Below, in pieces: positions 8,471 through 21,314 of a stretch of DNA of 64,000 nt; position 1 is the stretch's first letter; each line of letters opens with the position of its first letter. The position numbers and the translations under genes are program-made. The notes below the pieces were generated by a model. The model was given only the letters and a program-made list of their open reading frames with translations, had not been told where the DNA came from and made no database searches. The stretch is from Streptomyces sp. WP-1. Its GTDB lineage: Bacteria; Actinomycetota; Actinomycetes; Streptomycetales; Streptomycetaceae. Location of the stretch: positions 6,457,501 to 6,521,500 of the forward strand of contig NZ_CP123923.1 in NCBI RefSeq assembly GCF_030450125.1, given 5' to 3'.

Positions 8471-10189
8471 ATGACTGAGTATGGCCGGGGCCCAGGCTCC
8501 GAACCGTGGCATCCGCAGGACCCGTTGTACGGGGACGGCGGATGGGAAGGGCAGCAGGCGTACGCCGGGCAACAGGCTGCCTACGGCGGCCTCTCGCAGC
8601 AGCAGTACCCGCAGCAGCCGCAGCAGCAGTACGGCGGCGAGTGGAGCCAGGGCATCCAGCACGGGTACGACGGTCAGCAGTACCCGTACTACGGCGACCA
8701 GGGCCATCCCCAGTACGACCCCCAGTACCAGGGCCAGTATCCGCAGCACCCGCAGCAGCCGGGCCATCCGCAGCAGCCCGGCCATCACCAGGGCGGCTGG
8801 GACGCGACCGGCACCCACGGCCAGGTGCCCTACGCGGCCGACCCGGGTGACCCTTACGGGCAGCAGCCCGTGGCGTACGGCGCCGAGCAGCCCGACCTCT
8901 ACGGCACCGAGGACGCCTACCCCCCGCCGGAGCCCCCCGGCCGCAGACGCCCCGAGGCCGAACCCGCTCCGGAGGCGCCCGCCGACGAGGAAGAGGAGCA
9001 CGCCTTCTTCGCGGGCGGCGGCGACGATGACGAGGACGCCGAGGAGCACGAGCTGGCCGGCCGCCGGGAGCGGCGCGGCGGCAAAGGCAGAAAACCCGTC
9101 AAGAGCAAGAAACGCCGCACCGGCTGCGCCTGCATGGTCGTCGTCCTGGTCTTCGGCGGCGGCCTCGGCGGAGTCGGCTACTTCGGCTACAAGTTCTACC
9201 AAAATCGTTTCGCCCCGGCCCCGGACTACGCGGGCGACGGCACCGGCGAGACGGTGACCGTCGAGATCCCCAAGGGCGCCGGCGGCTGGGACATCGGGCG
9301 GCGGCTGAAAGAAGCCGGTGTCGTCAAGAGCGCCGAAGCGTTCGTACACGCCCAGGGCACGACATCGGGCGGCGACTCGATCCAGGCCGGTGCCTATCTC
9401 CTGAAAAAGGAGATGTCCGCCGCGAGCGCGGTGCGGATGATGCTCGACCCGAAGAGCCAGAACAATGTGATGGTGCGGCCGGGCGAGCGCAATGTGTCCG
9501 TCTACCAGGACATCGACAAGAAGCTCGAAATCTCCGCCGGAAGTACTCAGAAGGTCGCACAGAAGGAATACCGGGACCTCGGTATGCCGACCTGGGTGCG
9601 CAGCAGCCCGGAGATGAAGGACCCGCTGGAGGGCTTCCTCTTCCCGGGCACGTACCCGGCCGCCAAGGGTATGAAGCCGGACGCGATCCTCAAGCAGATG
9701 GTGGCCCAGGCCAAGGAGCGGTACGCCGCCTACGGGCTGGACGCGAAGGCCAAGTCCCTTGGTCTGCATGACGGGTTCGAGCTGGTCACGGTCGCGAGCC
9801 TGGTCCAGGCCGAGGGCAAGACGCACGAGGACTTCCGCAAGATGGCCGAGGTGGTCTACAACCGTCTGAAGCCCACCAACACCGAGACGAACCAGCTCCT
9901 CCAGTTCGACTCGACGTACAACTACGCCAAGGGCACCAGCAACATCCATATCTCCGAGAAGGAGATCAACAGCAACCAGAGCCCGTACAACACGTACACC
10001 CACAAGGGCCTGCCGCCCGGTCCGATCGGAAACCCCGGCGAGGACGCGCTCAAGGCGGCGCTGAATCCGACCCACGACGGCTGGATCTATTTCGTGGCGA
10101 CCGACGGTACGACCAATACCGAATTCGCCCGCACCTACGAAGAATTCAAACAGCTCAAGGACAAGTTCAATGCCAGCTCGGGCAACTGA
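8471..10189 (+). CDS. mltG: Endolytic murein transglycosylase with long low-complexity cytoplasmic N-terminus
   Basis: 572 residues. Residues 1-150 are rich in Q, Y, P and G (many YPQQ, QYPQ and GHPQQ motifs); residues 150-215 are first acidic, then basic. One membrane helix spans about 218-240 (CACMVVVLVFGGGLGGVGYF), followed by the extracytoplasmic YceG domain. The catalytic glutamate is predicted at E448 in ASLVQAEGKTHED, with downstream LQFDSTYNYA and YNTYTHKGLPPGPIGNPG motifs. Family role: cleaves nascent glycan strands near Lipid II polymerases and may act as a terminase. The stop overlaps the aroE start by 20 bp. Confidence 0.95.
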   Translation: MTEYGRGPGSEPWHPQDPLYGDGGWEGQQAYAGQQAAYGGLSQQQYPQQPQQQYGGEWSQGIQHGYDGQQYPYYGDQGHPQYDPQYQGQYPQHPQQPGHPQQPGHHQGGWDATGTHGQVPYAADPGDPYGQQPVAYGAEQPDLYGTEDAYPPPEPPGRRRPEAEPAPEAPADEEEEHAFFAGGGDDDEDAEEHELAGRRERRGGKGRKPVKSKKRRTGCACMVVVLVFGGGLGGVGYFGYKFYQNRFAPAPDYAGDGTGETVTVEIPKGAGGWDIGRRLKEAGVVKSAEAFVHAQGTTSGGDSIQAGAYLLKKEMSAASAVRMMLDPKSQNNVMVRPGERNVSVYQDIDKKLEISAGSTQKVAQKEYRDLGMPTWVRSSPEMKDPLEGFLFPGTYPAAKGMKPDAILKQMVAQAKERYAAYGLDAKAKSLGLHDGFELVTVASLVQAEGKTHEDFRKMAEVVYNRLKPTNTETNQLLQFDSTYNYAKGTSNIHISEKEINSNQSPYNTYTHKGLPPGPIGNPGEDALKAALNPTHDGWIYFVATDGTTNTEFARTYEEFKQLKDKFNASSGN

Positions 10190-11009
10190 CGCCCGCCGGG
10201 CCGCCGTGCTCGGAAAGCCCATCGCCCACTCGCTCTCCCCGGTGCTGCACCGGGCCGCCTACGCCGAACTCGGGCTCACCGGCTGGTCGTACGACCGGTT
10301 CGAGGCCGACGAGGCGGAGCTGCCCGGCTTCTTCGAGAAGCTCGGGCCCGAGTGGGCGGGGCTGTCGCTGACCATGCCGCTGAAGCGGGCGGTCATCCCG
10401 CTGCTGGACGAGATCAGCGAGACGGCCGCCTCGGTGGACGCGGTCAACACCGTGGTGTTCGGCGCGGACGGCCGCACGCGCGGGGACAACACGGATGTCC
10501 CGGGCATGGTGGCCGCGCTGCGCGAACACGGCATCGAGGAGGTCGAGTCCGCCGCGATCCTCGGCGCCGGAGCCACCGCCTCCTCCGCGCTCGCCGCCCT
10601 GTCCCGGGTCTGCACCGGCGAGGTCGTCGCCTATGTGCGCAGCGAGCCCCGCGCCGCCGAGATGCGCCAGTGGGGCCGCCGCCTCGACGTGGACGTCCGT
10701 ACGGCCGACTGGTCGGACGCGGCCGAGGCGCTGCGCGCCCCGCTGGTGATCGCCACCACCCCGGCCGGCACCACCGACGCTCTCGCCGCCGCCGTGCCCG
10801 AGCGCCCCGCCACCCTCTTCGACGTGCTCTACGAGCCCTGGCCCACCGAGCTGGCGGCCCGCTGGTCCATGTACGGCGGCGCGGTGGTCGGCGGCCTCGA
10901 CCTGCTGGTCCACCAGGCCGTCCTCCAGGTCGAGCAGATGACCGGACGCGCCCCGGCCCCGCTGGAGGCCATGCGCAGGGCCGGGGAACAGGCGCTCGCC
11001 GCCCGCTGA
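10170..11009 (+). CDS. aroE: Shikimate dehydrogenase
   Basis: 279 residues; start ATG 10170 lies inside the end of mltG, so the two genes are coupled. The shikimate-binding N-terminal domain has GKPIAHSLSPVLHRAAY and the catalytic lysine in SLTMPLKRAV; GDNTDVPGM supplies the catalytic Asp. The nucleotide-binding domain has ILGAGATASSALAAL. It reduces 3-dehydroshikimate with NADPH in aromatic biosynthesis. aroC, aroK and aroB follow after 188 bp. A quinate/shikimate dual enzyme cannot be excluded from sequence alone, but the aro context favours AroE. Confidence 0.95.
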   Translation: MPARATDARRAAVLGKPIAHSLSPVLHRAAYAELGLTGWSYDRFEADEAELPGFFEKLGPEWAGLSLTMPLKRAVIPLLDEISETAASVDAVNTVVFGADGRTRGDNTDVPGMVAALREHGIEEVESAAILGAGATASSALAALSRVCTGEVVAYVRSEPRAAEMRQWGRRLDVDVRTADWSDAAEALRAPLVIATTPAGTTDALAAAVPERPATLFDVLYEPWPTELAARWSMYGGAVVGGLDLLVHQAVLQVEQMTGRAPAPLEAMRRAGEQALAAR

Positions 11010-11197
11010 CCGGCCCCCGTCCGGCCCGCCGAGCCGCCCGTACGTCGTCCGCTTGCTGGACCGGACACCGGAGCCCCGCCGCGGACGTGGGAGGATCGGA
11101 CATGGCGGACCGGGGTCGCGCATCCGGTCCCTCCGTCGGCGCCCGCTGAAAGACGCGGGGGCCGGGCAGTACCGGGCGTGAACACTGAGGAGCACCG

Positions 11198-13982
<2,785 letters not shown>

Positions 13983-14039
13983 CTCCGCGTTCTCGCAGGT
14001 TGCGCCAACTTTTACGGCGCACCGGGCACTTCGGATCGC

Positions 14040-14070
14040 CCCCGGCCGTTTCACCGAACGACGGCCGGGG
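14040..14070 (+). terminator. Terminator-like hairpin after aroB
   Basis: Perfect 10-bp arms CCCCGGCCGT (14040-14049) and ACGGCCGGGG (14061-14070), 11-nt loop, no U-tract. It separates the aro operon from the P-loop gene at 14151. Confidence 0.65.
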
Positions 14071-14150
14071 ACGGTACCGTTCGCAAAGGAGCGGGGCCCA
14101 CCCCCGCCGCCTGCACCCCCAACTGCCTGTACGAGACGGAGTGGCAACGG

Positions 14151-15068
14151 ATGCAGCACGCAGTGGGAGCTCCGCTGCCACCGCCCCACCAGCCGGGGCA
14201 CCGGCCGCACACCGGCTGGCCGTCGGCCGCCCCGCCCCCGGGCGAACCCCCCGCGCAGGGCCCCGCCGCCCCGCCCCCGGCCTTCCCGCCGCCCTCGCCA
14301 CGGGTCCCTCCGGCCCAGCAGCCGCCCCCGGTCCCGCCCGCACCCTCGGGACACCCGCACCCGTACGCGCCGCAGCCCCCGGCTCCCGCCCGGTCCCAGG
14401 GGCCCGTGCCCCAGGCCCCCGAGGGCACCGGTCATGTGCACCTGCCCCCGGGCGCCCCCTTCGGCGTGCCCACCCCGGCGCCGACCGCCACCGCGGTGCC
14501 CGATCCGACGACCACCACACTGGCCGTCCTGCTGATCGGACCGGCGGGCGCGGGCAAGACCAGCGTGGCGAAGTACTGGGCGGACCACCGGCGCGTGCCC
14601 ACGGCCCACATCAGCCTGGACGACGTCCGCGAGTGGGTCCGCTCGGGCTTCGCCGACCCCCGGTCCGGGTGGAACGACCACTCCGAGGCCCAGTACCGCC
14701 TGGCCCGCCGCACCTGCGGCTTCGCCGCGCGCAACTTCCTGGCCAACGGCATCTCCTGCATCCTGGACGACGCGGTCTTCCCGGACCGCCCGGTCGTCGG
14801 CCTCGGCGGCTGGAAGCGCCATGTCGGCCCCGGCCTGCTCCCGGTCGTCCTGCTGCCCGGCCTGGACATCGTCCTGGAACGCAACGCCGAACGCTCCGGC
14901 AACCGCCGCCTCACCGACGAGGAGGTCGCCCGCATCCACGGCCGCATGGCCGGCTGGTACGGCTCGGGCCTCCCCATCATCGACAACTCCCAACTGGACG
15001 TCCCGGGCACGGCGCGGGTCCTGGACGAGGTCCTGGCGAGGGCGATAGCCAGCCCACCGAACTGGTAG
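14151..15068 (+). CDS. P-loop kinase-like ATPase with proline-rich N-terminus
   Basis: 305 residues. About 120 N-terminal residues are almost entirely P, A, G and Q, predicted disordered. A compact P-loop domain follows: Walker A GPAGAGKT at 130-137, then ISLDDVREWVRSGF, ILDDAVFPDRP and VVLLPGLDIVLERNAERSG, with the LTDEEVARIHGRM helix near the end. This resembles zeta-toxin, chloramphenicol-phosphotransferase or AAA_33 small-molecule kinases. No substrate can be named. The position after aroB does not prove a shikimate role because a hairpin lies between. Confidence 0.75.
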   Translation: MQHAVGAPLPPPHQPGHRPHTGWPSAAPPPGEPPAQGPAAPPPAFPPPSPRVPPAQQPPPVPPAPSGHPHPYAPQPPAPARSQGPVPQAPEGTGHVHLPPGAPFGVPTPAPTATAVPDPTTTTLAVLLIGPAGAGKTSVAKYWADHRRVPTAHISLDDVREWVRSGFADPRSGWNDHSEAQYRLARRTCGFAARNFLANGISCILDDAVFPDRPVVGLGGWKRHVGPGLLPVVLLPGLDIVLERNAERSGNRRLTDEEVARIHGRMAGWYGSGLPIIDNSQLDVPGTARVLDEVLARAIASPPNW

Positions 15069-15114
15069 ATCAGCGGGACCTGGTCCGGCCTGAGGGGCGC
15101 GAGGCCATGTCGAT

Positions 15115-15131
15115 GCGCGGCTCCGCCGCGC
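15115..15131 (+). terminator. Short hairpin after the P-loop gene
   Basis: GCGCGG (15115-15120), loop CTCCG, CCGCGC (15126-15131). Short but GC-rich, 47 bp after the stop; a weak terminator candidate. Confidence 0.35.
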
Positions 15132-15211
15132 GGGCGCGATCAGCCACGGCGAACCCGCACCCGGCGTCGCGGCAGAACCCACCCCCACCATCCCCACTCG
15201 GCCCCCATAAA

Positions 15212-15247
15212 TCGGCACAAACGACATAAAACTCCTACGCTCATCTC
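15212..15247 (+). promoter_or_regulatory. Candidate leaderless promoter of the M24 peptidase gene
   Basis: TCGGCA (15212-15217), 18-bp spacer, TACGCT (15236-15241), then six bases to the ATG at 15248. The expected start site coincides with the start codon. No ribosome binding site is visible, which fits a leaderless mRNA. The surrounding stretch (ATAAATCGGCACAAACGACA) is unusually AT-rich for this genome. Confidence 0.45.
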
Positions 15248-16354
15248 ATGTCAGAGGTGTACGCGAACCGCCGATCCCGCCTCCGGGACCACTTCAACGC
15301 GGCCGGCACCGCGGCAGCGCTCGTCACCCGCCCCGCCAACGTGCGCTATCTCGCGGCCGCCGCCCCGCACGGCGCCGTGCTGCTCCTCGGCAGCAGCGAG
15401 GATCTCCTGGTGTGCGCGGTCCCGCCCGACGACCGCCCCTTCGAGGGCCGCCCGGACGAGGCCCTGCGGGTGCGGGTCCTGCCCGAACGGGGCGGCGACA
15501 CCGCCGTGACCGCCGCCGACCTCGCCCGGAGCCAGGGCGCGGACTCCCTCGCCGTCGAGGAACACCATCTGACGGTCGCCCGGCACCGGGCCATCGCCGC
15601 CGTCGCCCCGGCCCTGCGCCTCGCCGACGTCGGCTGCGCCGTGGAGCAGCTCAGGGTCGTCAAGGACGAGGAGGAGATCTCCTGCCTGCGGATCGGCGCC
15701 GAGATCGCCGACCAGGCCCTCGGCGAGCTGCTGGAGTCGATCCTCGTCGGCCGCACCGAACGGCACCTCGCCCTGGAGCTGGAGCGCCGTCTGGTCGACC
15801 ACGGCGCCGACGGACCGGCCTTCCCCACCTCCGTCGCCACCGGCCCGAACTCCGGCCGGCGCGGCCACCGGCCCACCGACCGGCGGGTGGAGGAGGGCGA
15901 TTTCCTCTCCGTGTGCCTCGGCGCGACCTATCGCGGCTACCGCTGCGAGATCGGCCGTACGTTCGTCATCGGCACCTCCCCGGCGGACTGGCAGATCCAG
16001 CTCTACGACCTGGTCTTCTCCGCCCAGCGCGCCGGACGCGAGGCCCTCATGCCCGGGGCCGCCTACCGTGATGTGGACCGCGCGGCACGCCATGTGCTGG
16101 ACTCCGCAGGCTACGCGGAGGCCCTTCCGGCGCTCACCGGGCACGGTGTCGGACTCGAAATCGACGAGGACCCGCAGCTCGCCCCCGCGGCCATGGGTAA
16201 ACTGGACGCTTGCGTGCCGGTCACCGTCGAACCGGGGGTCCACCTCCCGGGCCGGGGCGGTGTCCGGATCGATGACACGCTCGTCGTGCGCCCCGAGGCG
16301 GACGGCGGACCCGAGCTACTCACCATCACGACCAAGGAGCTGCTCGCGCTGTAG
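15248..16354 (+). CDS. M24 (Xaa-Pro peptidase-like) protein with altered metal ligands
   Basis: 368 residues: a creatinase-like N-terminal domain and a pita-bread domain from about residue 135. In active aminopeptidase P/prolidase the metal ligands are D, D, H, E, E. Here the first is C223 (SVCLGATY instead of the usual xxDxGA), the second is E234 (YRCEIGRTF for SDxTRTF), H299 is kept (GHGVGLEI), E328 is kept (VTVEPGV), and the fifth is D342 (GVRIDDTLV for RIEDT). The catalytic His after GLEI is D306. H207 is retained. The gene lies 44 bp before efp. It may be a weak enzyme or a non-catalytic protein. Usual databases call it PepQ/PepP, which may be wrong in function. Confidence 0.85.
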   Translation: MSEVYANRRSRLRDHFNAAGTAAALVTRPANVRYLAAAAPHGAVLLLGSSEDLLVCAVPPDDRPFEGRPDEALRVRVLPERGGDTAVTAADLARSQGADSLAVEEHHLTVARHRAIAAVAPALRLADVGCAVEQLRVVKDEEEISCLRIGAEIADQALGELLESILVGRTERHLALELERRLVDHGADGPAFPTSVATGPNSGRRGHRPTDRRVEEGDFLSVCLGATYRGYRCEIGRTFVIGTSPADWQIQLYDLVFSAQRAGREALMPGAAYRDVDRAARHVLDSAGYAEALPALTGHGVGLEIDEDPQLAPAAMGKLDACVPVTVEPGVHLPGRGGVRIDDTLVVRPEADGGPELLTITTKELLAL

Positions 16355-16398
16355 CGCGTGACCCGGGGTCGTACGTCAGTCCAGGAGATTCCGCAACC

Positions 16399-16965
16399 GT
16401 GGCTTCCACGAACGACCTCAAGAACGGCCTGGTGCTCAAGCTCGAAGGCGGCCAGCTCTGGTCCGTCGTCGAGTTCCAGCACGTCAAGCCCGGCAAGGGC
16501 CCGGCCTTCGTGCGCACCAAGCTCAAGAACGTGCTCTCCGGCAAGGTCGTCGACAAGACCTTCAACGCCGGTGTCAAGGTCGAGACCGCCACTGTCGACA
16601 AGCGCGACATGCAGTTCTCGTACATGGACGGCGACTACTTCGTCTTCATGGACATGGAGACCTACGACCAGCTGATGGTCGACCGCAAGGCCGTCGGCGA
16701 CGCCGCCAACTTCCTCATCGAGGGCTTCACCGCCACGGTGGCCCAGCACGAGGGCGAGGTGCTCTTCGTGGAGCTGCCCGCCGCCGTCGAGCTGGTCATC
16801 CAGGAGACCGAGCCGGGCGTCCAGGGCGACCGCTCCACCGGTGGCACCAAGCCCGCCATCCTGGAGACCGGTCACCAGATCCAGGTCCCGCTCTTCATCA
16901 CCACCGGTGAGAAGATCAAGGTCGACACCCGTACGAGCGACTACCTCGGCCGGGTGAACAGCTAA
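16399..16965 (+). CDS. efp: Elongation factor P
   Basis: 188 residues from GTG 16399. The three beta-barrel domains are complete. The domain I loop reads KPGKGPAF with K33 at the position that contacts the peptidyl transferase centre, the lysine type rather than rhamnosylated arginine. The C-terminal signature [12 protein letters not shown] is normal. EF-P relieves ribosome stalling at polyproline, relevant here because several proteins in this window carry long Pro-rich tracts. nusB starts 3 bp after the stop. Confidence 0.98.
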   Translation: MASTNDLKNGLVLKLEGGQLWSVVEFQHVKPGKGPAFVRTKLKNVLSGKVVDKTFNAGVKVETATVDKRDMQFSYMDGDYFVFMDMETYDQLMVDRKAVGDAANFLIEGFTATVAQHEGEVLFVELPAAVELVIQETEPGVQGDRSTGGTKPAILETGHQIQVPLFITTGEKIKVDTRTSDYLGRVNS

Positions 16966-16967
16966 CC

Positions 16968-17396
16968 GTGGCTGCCCGCAACACGGCCCGCAAGCGTGCC
17001 TTCCAGATCCTCTTCGAGGGCGACCAGCGCGGCGCCGACGTCCTGACGGTCCTCGCCGACTGGGTCCGGCTGTCCCGGTCCGACACCCGGCAGCCTCCGG
17101 TCAGCGAGTACACGATGCAGCTGGTCGAGGGGTACGCCGAGCACGCCCGGCGCATCGACGAGCTGATCGCCCAGTACGCGGTCGGATGGACGCTCGACCG
17201 GATGCCGGTCGTGGACCGCAACATCCTGCGGCTGGGCGCGTACGAGCTGATCTGGGTGGACGAGACCCCGGACGCCGTCGTGCTGGACGAGATGGTGCAG
17301 CTGGCGAAGGAGTTCTCGACCGATGAGTCGCCCTCGTTCGTCAACGGTCTGCTGGGGCGCTTCAAGGAGCTGAAGCCTTCGCTCCGCCGGGCCTGA
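16968..17396 (+). CDS. nusB: Transcription antitermination factor NusB
   Basis: 142 residues from GTG 16968, two bases after the efp TAA. All-helical NusB fold: ARNTARKRAFQILFEGDQ, VGWTLDRMPVVDRNILRLGAYEL and DEMVQLAKEFSTDESPSFVNGLLG. NusB with NusE (S10) binds boxA RNA in rRNA antitermination. The gene ends an M24-efp-nusB unit, terminated by the long perfect inverted repeat at 17545-17586. Confidence 0.97.
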   Translation: MAARNTARKRAFQILFEGDQRGADVLTVLADWVRLSRSDTRQPPVSEYTMQLVEGYAEHARRIDELIAQYAVGWTLDRMPVVDRNILRLGAYELIWVDETPDAVVLDEMVQLAKEFSTDESPSFVNGLLGRFKELKPSLRRA

Positions 17397-17544
17397 CCGG
17401 AAAGACCGCCTGGAGGGGCGCCGGGAGACTGTCGTGAGGCGGCTGCGGGTGATCCGCGGCCGATCGCGCGGTTCCCCGCGCCCCTTGGCCATGTCCACGG
17501 TCGCCGGCATCGAGAAGCCGGCCTGAACAGTTGTATGAAAACAC

Positions 17545-17586
17545 CACCGGGGTGGCCGGAACCATCTGGTTCCGGCCACCCCGGTG
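17545..17586. terminator. Bidirectional terminator between nusB and bldD
   Basis: A perfect 20-bp inverted repeat (17545-17564 and 17567-17586) separated by only two bases. A T/A-rich flank lies on each side (TTGTATGAAAACA on the left, TTTCTGCTTG on the right), so it can serve both convergent transcripts. Confidence 0.85.
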
Positions 17587-17625
17587 ACACGTTTCTGCTT
17601 GTTTGTCCGCTAAAGACCCGGGCCG

Positions 17626-18129
17626 TCACGCATCTTCGTGCGTGGCCACCGCGCGGCGGGCGTCCGCGTCCAGGACGCCCCAGCTGATCAGCTGCTCGGT
17701 GAGGACCGAGGGGGACTGGTCGTAGATGACGGCGAGTGTGCGCAGGTCGTCCTGGCGGATCGAGAGCACCTTGCCGTTGTAGTCGCCGCGCTGGGACTGG
17801 ATCGTCGCCGCGTAGCGCTGGAGGGGGCCCGCCTTCTCGGCCGGCACCGTGGCCAGCCGCTCCAGGTCGAGGACCAGCTTCGGCGGCGGCTCGGCGGCGC
17901 CGCCGGGCGTGGTGCCCGGCAGAAGCTCCTGCACCGGGACGCCATAGAAATCGGCCAGCTCGGCAAGGCGCTGCACGGTCACGGCACGGTCGCCGCGCTC
18001 GTACGAACCCACCACCACGGCCTTCCAGCGACCCTGGGACTTCTCCTCGACACCGTGGAGGGAAAGGCCCTGCTGGGTGCGGATGGCCCGGAGCTTGGCC
18101 CCGAGCTGTTTGGCGTATTCGCTGGACAT
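17626..18129 (-). CDS. bldD: Developmental master repressor BldD (c-di-GMP-responsive)
   Basis: 167 residues. The N-terminal HTH (residues 5-70: SEYAKQLGAKLRAIRTQQGLSLHGVEEKS split around an XRE-type fold) binds DNA. The C-terminal domain carries the c-di-GMP tetramer motif: RGD at 114-116, eight residues, then RQDD at 125-128, exactly as described for S. coelicolor BldD. Known role: with c-di-GMP it dimerises and represses sporulation genes (whiG, whiB, bldN, ssgA/B and others) during vegetative growth, and represses itself. A matching operator is present upstream. It stands alone, convergent with nusB. Confidence 0.98.
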   Translation of the reverse strand: MSSEYAKQLGAKLRAIRTQQGLSLHGVEEKSQGRWKAVVVGSYERGDRAVTVQRLAELADFYGVPVQELLPGTTPGGAAEPPPKLVLDLERLATVPAEKAGPLQRYAATIQSQRGDYNGKVLSIRQDDLRTLAVIYDQSPSVLTEQLISWGVLDADARRAVATHEDA

Positions 18130-18190
18130 ATAGCTCCCCGGACACTGTGTCGACGCGGCCGGCTGTCTTCCCGCCGCGCGTTTTGGTAAC

Positions 18191-18214
18191 TCACTGTGAG
18201 GTTACGCAGCGTGA
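18191..18214 (-). promoter_or_regulatory. BldD operator(s) upstream of bldD
   Basis: TTACGCAGCGTGA at 18202-18214 matches the published BldD consensus TNACNC(A/T)GNGTNA at every fixed position. Directly adjacent at 18191-18199 is the inverted repeat TCACTGTGA. The pair lies 62-85 bp upstream of the bldD start, where autorepression is known in S. coelicolor. Confidence 0.75.
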
Positions 18215-18340
18215 TTCTTCTGCGTCAAGCCGAATGGGCCACCCCGACGCTTCCGTGGTAGTGATGCCGCGTTGGGCCAAGGGGGTGAATCGAAGCGGTC
18301 CGCGCGACCTGCTACCGTAGATGGCGCAATTCCGACGTCC

Positions 18341-18956
<616 letters not shown>

Positions 18957-19045
18957 CAGGTCAGGCGCACCAGGGTCGCTTCAGCGTACCCGCCCGTGCC
19001 CTGATTTGCCCCAATCCTCCCGAACTGCCTTACGGAGCCTGACAG

Positions 19046-20023
19046 ATGCAGCGTCATCTCATCTCGGCCGCCGACCTCTCCCGCGACGACGCCGTCCTGA
19101 TCCTCGACACCGCCGAGGAGATGGCCCGGGTCGCCGACCGGCCGATCAAGAAACTGCCGACCCTGCGCGGCCGTACCGTCGTGAACCTCTTCTTCGAGGA
19201 CTCCACGCGCACCCGGATCTCCTTCGAGGCCGCCGAGAAGCGCCTGTCCGCGGATGTCATCAACTTCTCCGCCAAGGGATCGAGCGTCTCCAAGGGCGAG
19301 TCCCTGAAGGACACCGCGCAGACCCTGGAGGCGATGGGCGTCGACGCCGTCGTCATCCGGCACGGCGCCTCCGGCGCGCCCTACCGCCTCGCCACCTCCG
19401 GCTGGATCGACGCCGCCGTGATCAACGCGGGCGACGGCACCCACCAGCACCCCACCCAGGCCCTCCTGGACGCCTTCACCATGCGCCGCCGCCTGGTCGG
19501 CCGGGACGCCGGCCTCGGCCAGGACCTGGCCGGCAAGCGCGTCACCCTCGTCGGCGACGTCCTGCACAGCCGGGTCGCCCGCTCCAACGTGGACCTGCTG
19601 CACACCCTCGGCGCGGAGGTCACCCTGGTCGCTCCGCCCACCCTGATCCCGGTCGGCGTCGAGTCCTGGCCCTGCGAGGTGTCGTACGACCTCGACAGCA
19701 CGCTGCCCAAGTGCGACGCGGTGATGATGCTGCGCGTGCAGCGGGAGCGGATGAACGCGGCCTTCTTCCCGACCGAGCGGGAGTACTCCCGCCGCTACGG
19801 CCTCGACGGCGACCGCATGGCCAAGCTGCCCGAGCACGCCATCGTGATGCACCCCGGCCCGATGGTGCGCGGCATGGAGATCACCGCCGAGGTCGCCGAC
19901 TCCGACCGCTGCACCGTCGTGGAGCAGGTCGCCAACGGCGTGTCCATCCGGATGGCCGTCCTGTACCTGCTGCTCGGCGGCAACGAGCCCGCCGTCGCCC
20001 CCCTTCGCGCTGAGGAGAAGTAA
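19046..20023 (+). CDS. pyrB: Aspartate carbamoyltransferase catalytic chain
   Basis: 325 residues, start ATG 19046 after ACGGAG. Carbamoyl-phosphate motif [13 protein letters not shown], the mobile 80s loop [28 protein letters not shown] and the C-terminal [12 protein letters not shown] are present. It forms N-carbamoyl-aspartate. No pyrI regulatory subunit is seen, as expected for this type, which pairs with PyrC. pyrC starts 4 bp after its stop. Confidence 0.97.
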   Translation: MQRHLISAADLSRDDAVLILDTAEEMARVADRPIKKLPTLRGRTVVNLFFEDSTRTRISFEAAEKRLSADVINFSAKGSSVSKGESLKDTAQTLEAMGVDAVVIRHGASGAPYRLATSGWIDAAVINAGDGTHQHPTQALLDAFTMRRRLVGRDAGLGQDLAGKRVTLVGDVLHSRVARSNVDLLHTLGAEVTLVAPPTLIPVGVESWPCEVSYDLDSTLPKCDAVMMLRVQRERMNAAFFPTEREYSRRYGLDGDRMAKLPEHAIVMHPGPMVRGMEITAEVADSDRCTVVEQVANGVSIRMAVLYLLLGGNEPAVAPLRAEEK

Positions 20024-20027
20024 GAAC

Positions 20028-21314
20028 ATGAGCAAGATCCTGATCCGCGGTGCGAAGGTGCTCGGCGGCGAGCAGCGGGACGTGCTGGTCGACGGCGAGA
20101 CCATCGCCGAGGTCGGCAGCGGACTGTCCGCCGAGGGCGCCGAGGTGATCGAGGCCGAGGGCAAGGTGCTGCTGCCGGGCCTGGTCGACCTGCACACCCA
20201 TCTGCGCGAGCCCGGCCGCGAGGACTCCGAGACCGTCCTCACCGGCACCCGCGCGGCCGCGAGCGGCGGCTACACCGCCGTGTTCGCCATGGCCAACACC
20301 TTCCCCGTCGCCGACACCGCAGGCGTCGTCGAGCAGGTCTGGCGGCTCGGCCGGGAGCACGGCTACTGCGACGTGCAGCCCATCGGTGCCGTCACCGTCG
20401 GCCTGGAGGGCAGGAAGCTCGCCGAGCTCGGCGCCATGCACGAGTCCGCCGCCGGGGTCACCGTCTTCTCCGACGACGGCAAGTGCGTGGACGACGCGGT
20501 GATCATGCGCCGCGCCCTGGAGTACGTGAAGGCGTTCGGCGGCGTCGTCGCCCAGCACGCCCAGGAGCCCCGGCTGACCGAGGGCGCCCAGATGAACGAG
20601 GGCGTCGTCTCCGCCGAACTCGGCCTCGGCGGCTGGCCCGCCGTCGCCGAGGAGTCGATCATCGCCCGCGACGTCCTGCTCGCCGAGCACGTCGGCTCCC
20701 GCGTCCACATCTGCCACCTGTCGACCGCCGGCTCCGTCGAGATCGTCCGCTGGGCCAAGTCCCGCGGCATCCAGGTCACCGCCGAGGTCACCCCGCACCA
20801 CCTGCTGCTCACCGACGAGCTGGTGCGCACCTACGACCCCGTCTACAAGGTCAACCCGCCGCTGCGCACCGAGCGCGACGTCAGGGCGCTGCGCGAGGCC
20901 CTCGCGGACGGCGCGATCGACATCGTCGCCACCGACCACGCCCCGCACCCGCACGAGGACAAGGACTGCGAGTGGGCCGCCGCCGCCATGGGCATGGTGG
21001 GCCTGGAGACCGCGCTGTCGGTGGTGCAGGAGACCATGGTCGACACGGGCCTGCTGGACTGGGCCGGCGTCGCCGACCGGATGTCCGCCAGGCCCGCGCA
21101 GATCGGACAGGCCACCGGACACGGCCGTCCCGTCTCGGCCGGTGAGCCTGCCAACCTCACCCTGGTCGACACGGCATACCGTGGCCAGGTGGACCCCGCG
21201 GGCTTCGCCTCGCGCAGCCGCAACACCCCCTACCAGGGGCGCGAGCTGCCGGGCCGTGTGACGCACACGTGGCTGCGGGGCAAGGCCACGCTCGTCGACG
21301 GGAAGCTCACGTGA
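20028..21314 (+). CDS. pyrC: Dihydroorotase
   Basis: 428 residues. Metal ligands: [10 protein letters not shown] near residue 50, QHAQEP and [10 protein letters not shown] centrally, ATDHAPHP towards the C-terminus. The length fits class I dihydroorotases, which often associate with PyrB. It cyclises carbamoyl-aspartate. It is coupled to the PH-like gene by GTGA (21311-21314). Confidence 0.97.
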   Translation: MSKILIRGAKVLGGEQRDVLVDGETIAEVGSGLSAEGAEVIEAEGKVLLPGLVDLHTHLREPGREDSETVLTGTRAAASGGYTAVFAMANTFPVADTAGVVEQVWRLGREHGYCDVQPIGAVTVGLEGRKLAELGAMHESAAGVTVFSDDGKCVDDAVIMRRALEYVKAFGGVVAQHAQEPRLTEGAQMNEGVVSAELGLGGWPAVAEESIIARDVLLAEHVGSRVHICHLSTAGSVEIVRWAKSRGIQVTAEVTPHHLLLTDELVRTYDPVYKVNPPLRTERDVRALREALADGAIDIVATDHAPHPHEDKDCEWAAAAMGMVGLETALSVVQETMVDTGLLDWAGVADRMSARPAQIGQATGHGRPVSAGEPANLTLVDTAYRGQVDPAGFASRSRNTPYQGRELPGRVTHTWLRGKATLVDGKLT

